From positions 1-64,000 of the forward strand of contig JAKPTZ010000038.1 in the NCBI GenBank assembly GCA_029555025.1: 64,000 bases of DNA, given 5' to 3'. How positions within the stretch are numbered: position 1 is the stretch's first letter; the number at the start of each line of letters is the position of its first letter. A model generated the notes under the pieces. The model saw only the letters and a list, made by a program, of their open reading frames with translations. It was not told where the DNA came from and ran no database searches. This document shows positions 53,703 to 62,564 of this stretch, piece after piece. Made by a program: the position numbers and the translations under genes. This stretch comes from Deltaproteobacteria bacterium (GTDB taxonomy: Bacteria; Myxococcota_A; UBA9042; DTJE01).

Positions 53703-54206
53703 GTGCCATTTGCGGTGGCGTTTCTTTCTATTGTGATTACTTTGGCGGTGGCGGCCTTTCTGGTCGCCAGGCGCAAGGCCGAGGCCAGGAAGGCTGTTGC
53801 GTGGCTGCGCGCCAGGTACGGCCGGGATTTGTCCCTTCTTGCCGGGTGTCTTCTTCTTGACGGCCGCAGGCGGATTCCGGCGGTCGCGGCGATTGACGCG
53901 ACAAGGATCGTCTGGCGCGGCGTAAGGTTCGACGCCGGAACAGTGGGCGAGATCGAACTGGCCTCGGTGTCGATGGTAATCTGGGCCGACGCCGTCCGCG
54001 GGGCTCACCCCGCCATCTGGCGGCGTCTTCCCGGACAGGCTTTGAGCGTGATTGATCTGGACGGCGTTGAAAGACATTTCGTTTTTGCCGAGGCCCAGGC
54101 CGTTCTGTGGCAGAAGGTTCTTGAAATCAGGCTTTCCGACGACGATGCCACCTCCCTGAAGCATGTGGCGGAGCCGGAAGTCGTTTCCATTGGAGGTGGC
54201 GTCTGA
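53703..54206 (+). CDS. Small membrane-anchored protein, unknown
   Basis: A 167-residue protein with one N-terminal helix (FAVAFLSIVITLAVAAFLVA) and then basic cytosolic residues, so the rest is probably inside. The mature part is beta-rich with repeated Trp/Arg positions (ATRIVWRGVRFDAGTVGEIE, SMVIWADAVRGAHPAIWRR), a look seen in bacterial PH-like domains; that is a guess from pattern. The GTG at 53703 is chosen for the GGGGG 7 bases upstream. Its stop overlaps the next start as TGATG, so it is coupled to the GH92 gene. No family recognised. Confidence 0.55.
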   Translation: MPFAVAFLSIVITLAVAAFLVARRKAEARKAVAWLRARYGRDLSLLAGCLLLDGRRRIPAVAAIDATRIVWRGVRFDAGTVGEIELASVSMVIWADAVRGAHPAIWRRLPGQALSVIDLDGVERHFVFAEAQAVLWQKVLEIRLSDDDATSLKHVAEPEVVSIGGGV

Positions 54207-56434
54207 TGCGTTCGGGATTCATCGGCATTCTTGCCCTTGTCGCGACGGTCTCATGCCAGAAGACCCAGGATTTTACATTCGAAGTGGTCGATCTGGCGGC
54301 GCATGTGCGTCCGCACGTCGGGACGTCCGGTTACGGCAACGTCTTCGTCGGCGCTTCCTGGCCGCGAGGGATGGTCAAGGTCGGGCCGAACACCATAGTG
54401 AAGCCCGGTTCCATGTCGGGTTACGACTACAATGATGAAAGGATCAAGGGCTTTGTTCACTCCCATCTGGAAGGCCCCGGCGGCGCTGGAAACGGCTACA
54501 ACCGGATCCTGGTCATGCCTTTCGTCGGCTCGCCCGAACCGACCGAAGAATCCTGGTCATCCACGTTTTCCCATGACGAGGAAGTTGTCAGCCCGGATTA
54601 CTACTCGGTCAGGCTGGCTTCATCCGGAGTGCTTGCCGAACTGACCGCTTCACGACTGGTCGGCCTGCACAGGTGGACATACCCGGCAGCCCCCAGGGCC
54701 GGCGTAATCCTCGACCTTCAGACGTCGCTGGGCCAGTGGCTTGAGTCCGACCTTGAAGTCGTCGGCACGGACACGGTCGAAGGCTGGAGCAGGTACCAGA
54801 CGAACGGTCTGATAAGCATGTTTGCGGATCTGGTTGATCCCGGAACCGGCATTTCGACCGTTTATTATTCAATCAAGCTGGATCGTCCCGTTGACGTGTC
54901 CGAATGGAATCCGGCATCGCACCCCGGGGCCTTCCTGGTCTTTTCCACCGAGGAGGGCGACGTTGTCGAGATGCGGGTCGGCATCTCCTATATTTCGGTC
55001 GATCAGGCCAGGCAGAACAGGGAAGCCATCGACGGCATGACGTTCGAGGATGTCCGTGCCGAGACCAGGGGGCAGTGGAACCGCCTGCTTTCCAGGGTAA
55101 GGATTGAATCCGATCGGCCGGATGACGTGGATCGCTTCTATACCGCCTTCTACCATTCGCTTCTTGCCCCGGCCGATTACACCGAGGGAAACAGGTTCTT
55201 TTCCGGCGCGGACGGCAAGGGCCAGACCTGGCTCGCGGACGGCTGGCGGTACTACACCGACGACTGGTGCATGTGGGACACATACCGCACTTCCCATCCC
55301 TGGTTTTCCATCATCGAGCCCGAAGTCAATTCCGACATGATCCGCTCGATCGTGCATACGTACGAGGCGGGAGGCTGGATGCAGAAGTGTACGTGGAACG
55401 CGACCGGCGATTCCAGGTGCATGACCGCCAATCCGCAGTTCTGCGTGATCGCCGACGGATTCCTGAAGGGGTTTGACGATTTCGACATTGATCTGGCCTG
55501 GGAGGGCATGAAAAAGGGATCCCTGCAGGATTCCGAAAATCCGCTTCCAGACGGAATGTGCGGATACTTCAACCGCGGAACTCCGCCGGATTATGTCGAT
55601 CTTGGCTTCGTTTCGATGGACTGCGACGTCGATCAGTCTGCGTCCATGACGCTTGAGCACGCCCACAACGACTGGTGCGTGGCGAGGTTCGCCAGGGCGA
55701 TCGGGCAGGATGAATGGGCCGACTTCTTCCTTTCCCGGTCGATGAACTATGTGAACCACTGGAATCAGGAAGCAGGATTCATGGTGCCGAAGAATCGTGA
55801 CGGATCGTGGCTTCAGGATTTTGATCCGGTCGGTCCCGCGGGATTCTGCGAGGCCGATTCCTGGAAGTACACATGGTCGGTGCCGCAGGACGTGTGCGGC
55901 CTTGTCGAGTTGATGGGTGGCCCCGAAAACTTTGTCGCAAAACTGGATCAGTTTTTTGACGGCGGCCATTTCGCGATGGACAACCAGCCGGATTTTCATG
56001 TCCCGTGGCTTTATGCCTTTGCCGGGGCGGCCGCCCGGACCCAGGAGACCGTTTCCGATCTGATGGCGCGTCATTTCCATCTTGGTCCCGACGGACTGCC
56101 CGGGAACGACGATGCCGGTTCGATGTCAACCTGGCTGGTCTTTGCGTCGCTGGGTTTCTATCCGGTCACGCCGGGCGGCGACACCTACATCATGAACGCG
56201 CCCCTGTTTGACCGGGTCGAGCTTTTCATCGATCCCGATGGCGAGTCGCGCAGGTTCGAGATCGTTGCCCAGGGACTGGATGCCGAAAGCAGGTACATCC
56301 AGTCAGCGACCCTGAATGGAAAGCCGCTGGAATTTCCTGAAATTTCCCATTCCGACATCGTTGCGGGCGGCAGACTGGTGTTGAAGATGGGGTCCGAGCC
56401 GTCGGCCTGGGGCACCGCCATCTGCGACAGGTGA
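54206..56434 (+). CDS. Glycoside hydrolase family 92 (alpha-mannosidase-type) lipoprotein
   Basis: A 742-residue exported glycosidase. Lipobox ATVSC at residue 17. The N-terminal beta-sandwich begins VGTSGYGNVFVGASWPRGMV and GPN, typical of GH92, with SGYDYND and FVHSHLEGPG. The (alpha/alpha)6 domain has WRYYTDDWCMWDTYRTSHPW, GYFNRGTPPDYVDLGFVSMD, TLEHAHNDWCVARFA and GNDDAGSMSTWLVFASLGFY. GH92 enzymes are Ca-dependent exo-alpha-mannosidases acting on N-glycan or fungal/yeast mannan. It starts on the previous stop. A lipase-like gene follows at 7 bases. Surface exposure suggests use of outside mannosides. Confidence 0.93.
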   Translation: MRSGFIGILALVATVSCQKTQDFTFEVVDLAAHVRPHVGTSGYGNVFVGASWPRGMVKVGPNTIVKPGSMSGYDYNDERIKGFVHSHLEGPGGAGNGYNRILVMPFVGSPEPTEESWSSTFSHDEEVVSPDYYSVRLASSGVLAELTASRLVGLHRWTYPAAPRAGVILDLQTSLGQWLESDLEVVGTDTVEGWSRYQTNGLISMFADLVDPGTGISTVYYSIKLDRPVDVSEWNPASHPGAFLVFSTEEGDVVEMRVGISYISVDQARQNREAIDGMTFEDVRAETRGQWNRLLSRVRIESDRPDDVDRFYTAFYHSLLAPADYTEGNRFFSGADGKGQTWLADGWRYYTDDWCMWDTYRTSHPWFSIIEPEVNSDMIRSIVHTYEAGGWMQKCTWNATGDSRCMTANPQFCVIADGFLKGFDDFDIDLAWEGMKKGSLQDSENPLPDGMCGYFNRGTPPDYVDLGFVSMDCDVDQSASMTLEHAHNDWCVARFARAIGQDEWADFFLSRSMNYVNHWNQEAGFMVPKNRDGSWLQDFDPVGPAGFCEADSWKYTWSVPQDVCGLVELMGGPENFVAKLDQFFDGGHFAMDNQPDFHVPWLYAFAGAAARTQETVSDLMARHFHLGPDGLPGNDDAGSMSTWLVFASLGFYPVTPGGDTYIMNAPLFDRVELFIDPDGESRRFEIVAQGLDAESRYIQSATLNGKPLEFPEISHSDIVAGGRLVLKMGSEPSAWGTAICDR

Positions 56435-56441
56435 TTGTTCA

Positions 56442-57572
56442 ATGAATTCGGAACGAACCGAGATATATCTGGTGCCGGGATTCTTCGGTTTCAAGTCTCT
56501 TGGCGCCCTTCAATACTTCAATGGCGTTCCCGATGTGCTTGCGACGCAGCTTTCGGCAAGGGGCGTGGTGGCGCGGATTCACGAATGCGAGGTTCTTCCG
56601 GCCGGCTCGATCAGCCGCAGGGCGGAAAGCGTGTTCGAGACCGTCCAGAAGACCGGGGGCCTCCAGGCAGACCACATTCATTTTATCGGACATTCGACCG
56701 GCGGTCTTGACGTCAGGCTTCTGCTGTCGAGGTGCGGTGGAATGAATGGAAACTGGGGCCGCATCCTGGAAAAAACCAGAACCGTTATAACGATTTCGAC
56801 GCCTCATCACGGAACCCCTCTTGCCAACTTCTTTCTTACCGCCCAGGGCAAGCAGATTCTCAAGCTGATGACCAGCGCCGCAACCACGGATTCGGGGCGC
56901 CGGACACTCCACATCCTGGCACGGCTGGCCAGTTTCGCGGCCCGCCTGGACGATCCCCTGCGCCCGGCGGATTCATGGCTGGATGTCGCAACCGAGAAGT
57001 TTTTCGGCCGGATCTCGTCCGACAGGGATGATCCGCTTTTCAAGTTCATATCGGCAGTCGCCTACGATCAGGGTGCGATAATCCAGCTCACTCCGGAAGC
57101 GATGAATCTTTTTAACGCCGCGGTCAACACCCCGCCGGGGATTGCGTTCTTCAGTGTGGTTACCGGTGCGCCGAACATGTTCGCCGGAAACCTGAACCTG
57201 CGGGGATGGTCGGTTGAAAAGGCCGTCATGTCGGTTGTCTATGCGATTCTTAACACAATTACGGGCATGGATCCCGATCGGTACAGTTATCCCGAGTTGG
57301 ACAAGCGGACAAGGGAGCGCATACGTGCCGGTTTTCCTTATGAGGTCACGACAAGAACCAACGATGCCATCGTACCGACCCTGAGCCAGCTTTTCGGGCG
57401 GCTGCTGATGGTGGTCGAGGCCGATCACCTGGATGTTGTGGGCCAGTACCAGAGATCCCGCGGTGATTACCTTTCCGACTGGCTTCCATCGGGCTCCGGT
57501 TTCGACGATTCGCGTTTCAGGATGGTCTGGGGAAGGATTGCGGATGCGATTGCGGGCCAGGTCGAGGCTTAG
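56442..57572 (+). CDS. Alpha/beta-hydrolase lipase-like protein
   Basis: A 376-residue protein beginning MNSERTEIYLVPGFFGFKSL, where VPGFFG gives an oxyanion-type turn. The nucleophile elbow is FIGHSTGGLDVRLLL (Ser near residue 86). A catalytic Asp/His pair is plausible at TRTNDAIVPTLSQ and VVEADHLDVVGQYQ. The middle has a hydrophobic cap (FFLTAQGKQILKLMTSAATT). The layout is that of lipase/PGAP1-like esterases. No signal peptide is seen. It begins 7 bases after the GH92 stop and is probably co-transcribed. The substrate is unknown. It converges with rex. Confidence 0.85.
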   Translation: MNSERTEIYLVPGFFGFKSLGALQYFNGVPDVLATQLSARGVVARIHECEVLPAGSISRRAESVFETVQKTGGLQADHIHFIGHSTGGLDVRLLLSRCGGMNGNWGRILEKTRTVITISTPHHGTPLANFFLTAQGKQILKLMTSAATTDSGRRTLHILARLASFAARLDDPLRPADSWLDVATEKFFGRISSDRDDPLFKFISAVAYDQGAIIQLTPEAMNLFNAAVNTPPGIAFFSVVTGAPNMFAGNLNLRGWSVEKAVMSVVYAILNTITGMDPDRYSYPELDKRTRERIRAGFPYEVTTRTNDAIVPTLSQLFGRLLMVVEADHLDVVGQYQRSRGDYLSDWLPSGSGFDDSRFRMVWGRIADAIAGQVEA

Positions 57573-57650
57573 TCGGTCGTCTTGCGCCCCGGGGATCGTT
57601 CGGGAAATTTTCCTGATGCAGGCCAGGATGGGGCGGTTGATCCGTTGGAG

Positions 57651-58301
57651 CTATTCGTCCTGCTCGTCTTGTGCCCTGCCGTTCGTCCTGATGAATGACA
57701 GCTTCTCAAGTTTTGCCGAGATATCGACGTCCTCGACGAAAATGTCCGGGGTTCGGTTGATCAGGACGGGGACGAAGTTCAGGAAGTGGTGGACGCCCGC
57801 CGAGGCCAGTCTGGAAACGAGTTCGTTCAGATCCGACGGCCCGCACGCCAGTATCGCGATGTGCGCATCGAGCGTTTCAAGTGCCGATTCAAGCTGGTCG
57901 ATCCGGTAGATGCGCCTTCCGGCAAACGTTCGGTCGGTCTTTTCCGAGTCACGGTCGAATGCGGCAACGATGCGGAATCCGCGTTCCTCGAATCCACGGT
58001 AAGTGAGAAGGGTCTTTCCAAGGTTTCCCACCCCGATCAGGATCACGTTCCGAACCGAATCCGTTCCGAGCAGCCTTCCGATCGTCTCGCTCAGTTCCCT
58101 TACGTGGTAGCCCCGGGCGACGTTCCCGAACGAACCGAAGGAAGCGAGATCCCGGCGCAACTGGGCCGGGGTGACCGACGCAAGACTTGCCAGCCTGTGG
58201 GAAAAGACGTATTCGGTGCCCTTGTCGGCAAGATCGGAAAGCACCTTGCGATAGACGGTCAGTCTTTCGACGGTTTTCAGTGAAACTCCGCCAGGAACCA
58301 T
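57651..58301 (-). CDS. rex: Redox-sensing transcriptional repressor Rex
   Basis: A 216-residue NADH/NAD-sensing repressor. An N-terminal winged helix (about 8-75, TVERLTVYRKVLSDLADKGT, PAQLRRDLASFGSFGNVARGY) binds DNA. The Rossmann domain has VILIGVGNLGKTLLTYRGFE and FDRDSEKTD, and the C-terminal domain-swapped helix is FIRTNGRAQDEQDE-like. The start at 58301 is chosen for GAGGTG 5 bases upstream; the longer in-frame extension to 58397 looks non-coding. It is 111 bases downstream of the histidine kinase gene on the same strand. No clear Rex box was found nearby. Targets cannot be read from this window. Confidence 0.9.
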   Translation of the reverse strand: MVPGGVSLKTVERLTVYRKVLSDLADKGTEYVFSHRLASLASVTPAQLRRDLASFGSFGNVARGYHVRELSETIGRLLGTDSVRNVILIGVGNLGKTLLTYRGFEERGFRIVAAFDRDSEKTDRTFAGRRIYRIDQLESALETLDAHIAILACGPSDLNELVSRLASAGVHHFLNFVPVLINRTPDIFVEDVDISAKLEKLSFIRTNGRAQDEQDE

Positions 58302-58412
58302 GTTCACCTCATGCATGCCTGTGAACAGATGATCCGGATACGGCTCTAGATAATCGCATACGGTGACAAAAGACAAGAAAAAACAGGATTGTGACAATGT
58401 GCCTGTGAAAAG

Positions 58413-60890
58413 TCAGGAGTCGAGCACCTGTCTTACAGTTCGCTGGAACTCCTCCAGCGAGAATGGTTTGTTAAGAAGATCGACGTCGGAACTGAGAATG
58501 CCATGGGCGGAAATCGTGTCCCTGGGATATCCCGACATGTAGAGTACCTTAAGGTCGGGATGAATCTGCTTAATCCTGGCCGCGAGTTCCTTGCCGCTCA
58601 TTTCCGGCATGACCACGTCGGTCACAAGTATGTCCGGCCGGGTTTCCTGAGCCAGTTCAAGGGCCCGCAACGGGCGATCGGCGGCCATGACCCGATAGCC
58701 CGCATCCTTCAGGACGTCGGAAAGCAGCATGAAGAGTCCCTTTTCGTCCTCGGCCAGCAGAACCGTTTCATTTCCGCCGGAGGCCGTCCCGTCCTTCGGG
58801 GCGATACCCGCCGCGCCATCGGTTCGCGAAAGTGCCGGAATGAAGAGTGTAACGGTTGTGCCCTGGCCGACCGTGCTTGTGATATCGATATAGCCGGAGT
58901 TCTGCTTGATGATTCCATAGACGGTCGAAAGTCCGAGCCCGATGCCTTTTCCGACCTCCTTCGTGGTGAAGAACGGCTCGAAAAGCAGTTTCATCGTGTC
59001 GTCGGACATGCCGATCCCGTCGTCGGCAAGTGTGATCACGACATAGTCGCCGCACGCCACCGGGACGCCCCCAACATTGAGCGAATCGGTTACCGACATG
59101 CCGTTAACGCTGATTGCAAGCGTGCCGCCGGTTCCCATGGCGTCCCTGGCGTTGGCAACGATGTTGTAAATGACTTCGACGAACTGACCGCGATCCATCT
59201 CAATCCTGTCAACCGTGTCGGAAATCGCGATATCCAGGTTAAGGTTTTCGCCAAGGGAAACACGCAGCGACTGTTCCATTTCCCGGATCAGTGTGCCGGG
59301 ATCCAGGATCTCCAGCCGGCGAACCTGCCTGCGCGAGAAAGCAAGAAGACTGCTGGTGAGCGACGACGAGTGGTTGACCGCCTTGCGAATCTCCTCGAGC
59401 ACGCTTATGTCCGCTGCCGATGACAGCCTGCGTGAAAGTACGTCGCAGTATCCGCGGATTATCGTGAGCTGGTTGTTGAAGTCGTGCGCGACCCCACCCG
59501 CAAGCCTGCCCGCCATCTCAATCTTCTGGATTTGTCGCAACTGGCTCTCGAGGCGAGCCTTCTCGCGTTCGGCAGACCTGAGGTTTGAAACGTCGTGAAT
59601 GGTGGTAAGGACGACGTCCTCGCCCCGGATGACCACCTTTTCCATGTTCAGGATGCACTCGATATGCCGCCCGGCCCTTTCCCTTATCGACAGTGGATAA
59701 TTTCGACAGTGCCCGTTTTCAAGCACCTGGCGCACGATCTTCGTGCGATCCCCGGGATCCACCCACAGGTTGAGCTCGCTCGAAGTCCTGCCAATCATTT
59801 CCAGTCGTGAGAAGCCAAGCAACTTAACGGCCGCGGGGTTCACTTCCAGGTAGCGACCTTCATTCAAGGACGAAAGGGACATCATCACCGGGTTGAAGTT
59901 GAACAGGACGTCGAACACCTCCTGCGACCTGCGAAGCTCCTCCTCGGCTCGCCGACGTTCCTGAAGTTCCCCCTGAAGCGCCTTTGTCCGGGCGGCCACG
60001 CGCCTTCGAAGGATGATTGTCCACGCGGCCAGCCATGTGACCAGGCCAAGAATGATAAGCAGGGTCAATCTGCCGTATTTTTTCAGGAATTCCTGAACCG
60101 GGCCGGAGATGGCCGGTGCTTCCAGCCACGCAGCCTCCAGCTCTGAATACCTGCCATCCGCGCGCATCATTGCCATTGCGGCGTTGAGTTCGTCCAGGAC
60201 AGGGGTCTTGTCGAAAGTCGTCGCGAAGGCAAGATGGCGGGGCAGAATCGGCGGTCCGGTCTTCCTGATAGCCTTCAGGCCGAGCTTGCCGATGGCGGTC
60301 CTGGCGGTAAGCTCCGACACGATCGCCACATCGCCGCGACCGTTTTCAAGGGCGACAAGAGCCTGTGGCTCCGACTCGACAAAGATCAGTCTTGCCGAAG
60401 GAATCGAGCCCGAAAGGAACTCGGCGGCGAAGCCGGTCTGCTGAACCAGGACACCCTTGCCCGCAAGCTGATCCAGGTTCTTTACATCATCTTCGCCCTT
60501 TCGAATCCAGATCGTGTCGTAACCGACCGTCAGGGGATCGGAAAAGGCGAGTGCCGCCTCGCGATCCTGGGACTTGAACATCGAGATGACGTCAATAGAC
60601 CCTTCCCATTGTTTCTGGCGGATTTCCGACCAGGGGCCTGGCACGAACTGAATCGTCATGCCGGTGATACTGCTGATGCCACGCATCAGATCGATGTTGA
60701 ATCCCTGCAGCGTGCCGTCCGGCGCCACCCACTCGAACGGGGGAAAGTCCTCGTCGGCGCCATAGACAATCGCGGACGGCGCGCGCGCGGACGCCGGATG
60801 CACGACCATGACGGACAGGACGGATGCCATGGCGAATGCCATCAAACAGGGGGCAATCCTTGATTTCCCGTCCATCGGCATGACAGTCAT
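58413..60890 (-). CDS. Hybrid sensor histidine kinase with periplasmic solute-binding domain
   Basis: An 825-residue sensor. The signal/TM region is at 10-40 and an SBP_bac_3 periplasmic ligand-binding domain at about 42-265 (YGADEDFPPFEWVAPDGTLQ, then GFNIDLMRGI). A TM helix lies at about 283-305, PAS at about 330-445, and HisKA with GGVAHDFNNQLTIIRGY (phospho-His) at about 470-535. HATPase follows with VEVIYNIVANARDAMGTGG and DDGIGMSDDTMK at about 570-690, then a C-terminal receiver with ILVTDVVMPEMSG (phospho-Asp) at about 705-825. Class resembles BvgS/EvgS-like hybrids but has one SBP domain. The ATG at 60890 is preferred over a TTG two codons earlier. The ligand is unknown; amino-acid-type ligands are common for this domain. 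Confidence 0.9.
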   Translation of the reverse strand: MTVMPMDGKSRIAPCLMAFAMASVLSVMVVHPASARAPSAIVYGADEDFPPFEWVAPDGTLQGFNIDLMRGISSITGMTIQFVPGPWSEIRQKQWEGSIDVISMFKSQDREAALAFSDPLTVGYDTIWIRKGEDDVKNLDQLAGKGVLVQQTGFAAEFLSGSIPSARLIFVESEPQALVALENGRGDVAIVSELTARTAIGKLGLKAIRKTGPPILPRHLAFATTFDKTPVLDELNAAMAMMRADGRYSELEAAWLEAPAISGPVQEFLKKYGRLTLLIILGLVTWLAAWTIILRRRVAARTKALQGELQERRRAEEELRRSQEVFDVLFNFNPVMMSLSSLNEGRYLEVNPAAVKLLGFSRLEMIGRTSSELNLWVDPGDRTKIVRQVLENGHCRNYPLSIRERAGRHIECILNMEKVVIRGEDVVLTTIHDVSNLRSAEREKARLESQLRQIQKIEMAGRLAGGVAHDFNNQLTIIRGYCDVLSRRLSSAADISVLEEIRKAVNHSSSLTSSLLAFSRRQVRRLEILDPGTLIREMEQSLRVSLGENLNLDIAISDTVDRIEMDRGQFVEVIYNIVANARDAMGTGGTLAISVNGMSVTDSLNVGGVPVACGDYVVITLADDGIGMSDDTMKLLFEPFFTTKEVGKGIGLGLSTVYGIIKQNSGYIDITSTVGQGTTVTLFIPALSRTDGAAGIAPKDGTASGGNETVLLAEDEKGLFMLLSDVLKDAGYRVMAADRPLRALELAQETRPDILVTDVVMPEMSGKELAARIKQIHPDLKVLYMSGYPRDTISAHGILSSDVDLLNKPFSLEEFQRTVRQVLDS

Positions 60891-60991
60891 CTTCAATGCG
60901 TGACTTGAAACGGTATGTTACTACAGAATATCGGTTGCGTAAGCGGATGGATTAGTAATACCTTGATTTGACTGTTTACGGGGTGTCTGCC

Positions 60992-62515
60992 TTGGGTGTG
61001 GATCCGGCTCTGGCTGCCGCTTCGATACTTCTTGTTGTCGCGGGCGCGACCGGCTGGCCGCGCGGACGTTCCGGGCGCGTCGTCCTGGTTCTGCTCTGCC
61101 TAGCGGTCATCCTTCTTTCGGCACTGCCGGTGTTCACGGTTCCATTTTCACACGACGCCCAGATCCTGCGCGTGGCCTTTGCCGCGCGGGACGCAAGCGC
61201 CGACTGGAATCATCCGTTTCTGTCGTACCTTCTGAACCGCCCCGCCGCGTTGCATTCGTTTGACCCGGTCATCCTGCGGCTGGTGCCATTCCTGTGGTTC
61301 GCGGCCGAGGCTCTGCTTTCGGGACTTGTCGCGTACAGGCTTGCCGGCCGCCTGGCAGCGGCACTGACGGTAATATGGATGGCCCATTCCGTCCGGCTTT
61401 CAATGGGGATGGTTGACCTGTCTGATTGGAACCTGGCCGGGGTCTTCCTTTCGCTGATGCTGTTGCGTGCGACCAGGGGCGGGCCGTCTTCAGGTCTGGG
61501 CCGGTACGTTCCTGCCGGAGCGCTGCTGATCCTGGGCGGATGTTTTTCGTCGTATATGATGATCGTTCCGTCGCTGGTTATGCTTGCGTGGGAGATCCGT
61601 CGGTCGGCGACCGGGCTTCAGTCCTTCTGGCATGCTGCGGCGTCCGCTGTCGCTGCGGCGGTGGCTCTCTATTTCTTCCTCGACGTCGTGTCGATTGGAA
61701 GGATGGCCCCGAAACTGGGATTCGCCGCGGACTTCCTTCCGGTGGTTTCGGAGATGTTCCTTGTGTCCCCGCCGCTCGGCCAGGGCCCCCTGATCCCTGC
61801 CCTGACCCTGGGCGGGCTTGTCCTGATGCCGGGTTCCGGTCGCAGATCCTCGTGGCTGTTCCTTGCGGCGACCGTCCTTCTGGGGCTGATCGCGGTCCTG
61901 GCCGGCCTTGTGCTGGCGGCAATAAACGGTGGCTACTACTTCGGCCTCATGAAGGGACCGGTCTTCATCGCGGCCGCAGCCTTCACGGCCGCGGCGTCCA
62001 GGTTCCCGGCCGGGCAGTTATGCAGGACGGGATTATCCCGGCGGGCCGCGTCAGCACTCGCGGCCCTGGTCGTCCTGTCGGTCGTCGTCGCGGGTACTTT
62101 CCGGACCGCCCCGATTGACGAAGTCATGAAGGCGTCCGGCGTCGAGCACGTCGGCGGGCTGGTCGATGCCTCGGGACGCGGCGAGCGAAGGATCCTGTCA
62201 AACGATCAGAATGCGGTGATCCTGATGGAATATCACGAGATTGTCGAAGGCAGGATGGATATCGGCCAGATCCTCGATTCAAGGCGTTCGAACTGGGTAA
62301 CGCGCACCGTGTCCGTTTTTGGTGTTGACAGCATTGACTGCAAATCCCTTCCGGCAGATTTTCTTTTCATGTTCAGGCGTTCCGGTGATCGGATGAAGGA
62401 ATGCGACCTGTTTCGGGCAGCCGACTGCAGGGAACTGTTCGCGGACGGCGGCGGCGGTGAATGCCGGGAATCCGGAAGAACATTCTGCTATTATGACTGC
62501 CGTCGGAAAGATTGA
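60992..62515 (+). CDS. Polytopic membrane protein with Cys-rich soluble C-terminus
   Basis: A protein of about 507 residues with about ten hydrophobic segments over residues 1-375 (LAAASILLVVAGATGWPRGR, then VVLVLLCLAVILLSALPVF). The first loop contains VPFSHDAQILRVAFAARDAS, and the soluble end has six Cys (CDLFRAADCREL, CRESGRTFCYYDC). The layout parallels the protein at 51.9-53.6 kb: short N-terminus, a loop after the first helices, many helices, soluble tail with disulfides. I take the TTG at 60992 because GGGG lies 8 bases upstream; TTG 60968 and GTG 60998 are alternatives. Glycosyltransferase-like topology is a guess. It is divergent from the histidine kinase. Confidence 0.55.
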   Translation: MGVDPALAAASILLVVAGATGWPRGRSGRVVLVLLCLAVILLSALPVFTVPFSHDAQILRVAFAARDASADWNHPFLSYLLNRPAALHSFDPVILRLVPFLWFAAEALLSGLVAYRLAGRLAAALTVIWMAHSVRLSMGMVDLSDWNLAGVFLSLMLLRATRGGPSSGLGRYVPAGALLILGGCFSSYMMIVPSLVMLAWEIRRSATGLQSFWHAAASAVAAAVALYFFLDVVSIGRMAPKLGFAADFLPVVSEMFLVSPPLGQGPLIPALTLGGLVLMPGSGRRSSWLFLAATVLLGLIAVLAGLVLAAINGGYYFGLMKGPVFIAAAAFTAAASRFPAGQLCRTGLSRRAASALAALVVLSVVVAGTFRTAPIDEVMKASGVEHVGGLVDASGRGERRILSNDQNAVILMEYHEIVEGRMDIGQILDSRRSNWVTRTVSVFGVDSIDCKSLPADFLFMFRRSGDRMKECDLFRAADCRELFADGGGGECRESGRTFCYYDCRRKD

Positions 62516-62564
62516 GGCGAGGCGCGGTTTCGCGCGGGGTTCCGTTTGATTTGAGGCTTGATTG

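Noticed and set aside
54869-56080. A 403-codon frame opposite the GH92 gene
   Set aside because: Antisense to strongly conserved GH92 motifs; the composition is typical of a shadow frame.
58380-58412. TTGTGA and TGTGAA stretches upstream of rex as a possible Rex box
   Set aside because: They are direct, not inverted, and do not form the TTGTGA-n6-TCACAA palindrome.
58503-59423. A 306-codon frame opposite the histidine kinase
   Set aside because: Antisense to the kinase and receiver domains, with no recognisable protein pattern.
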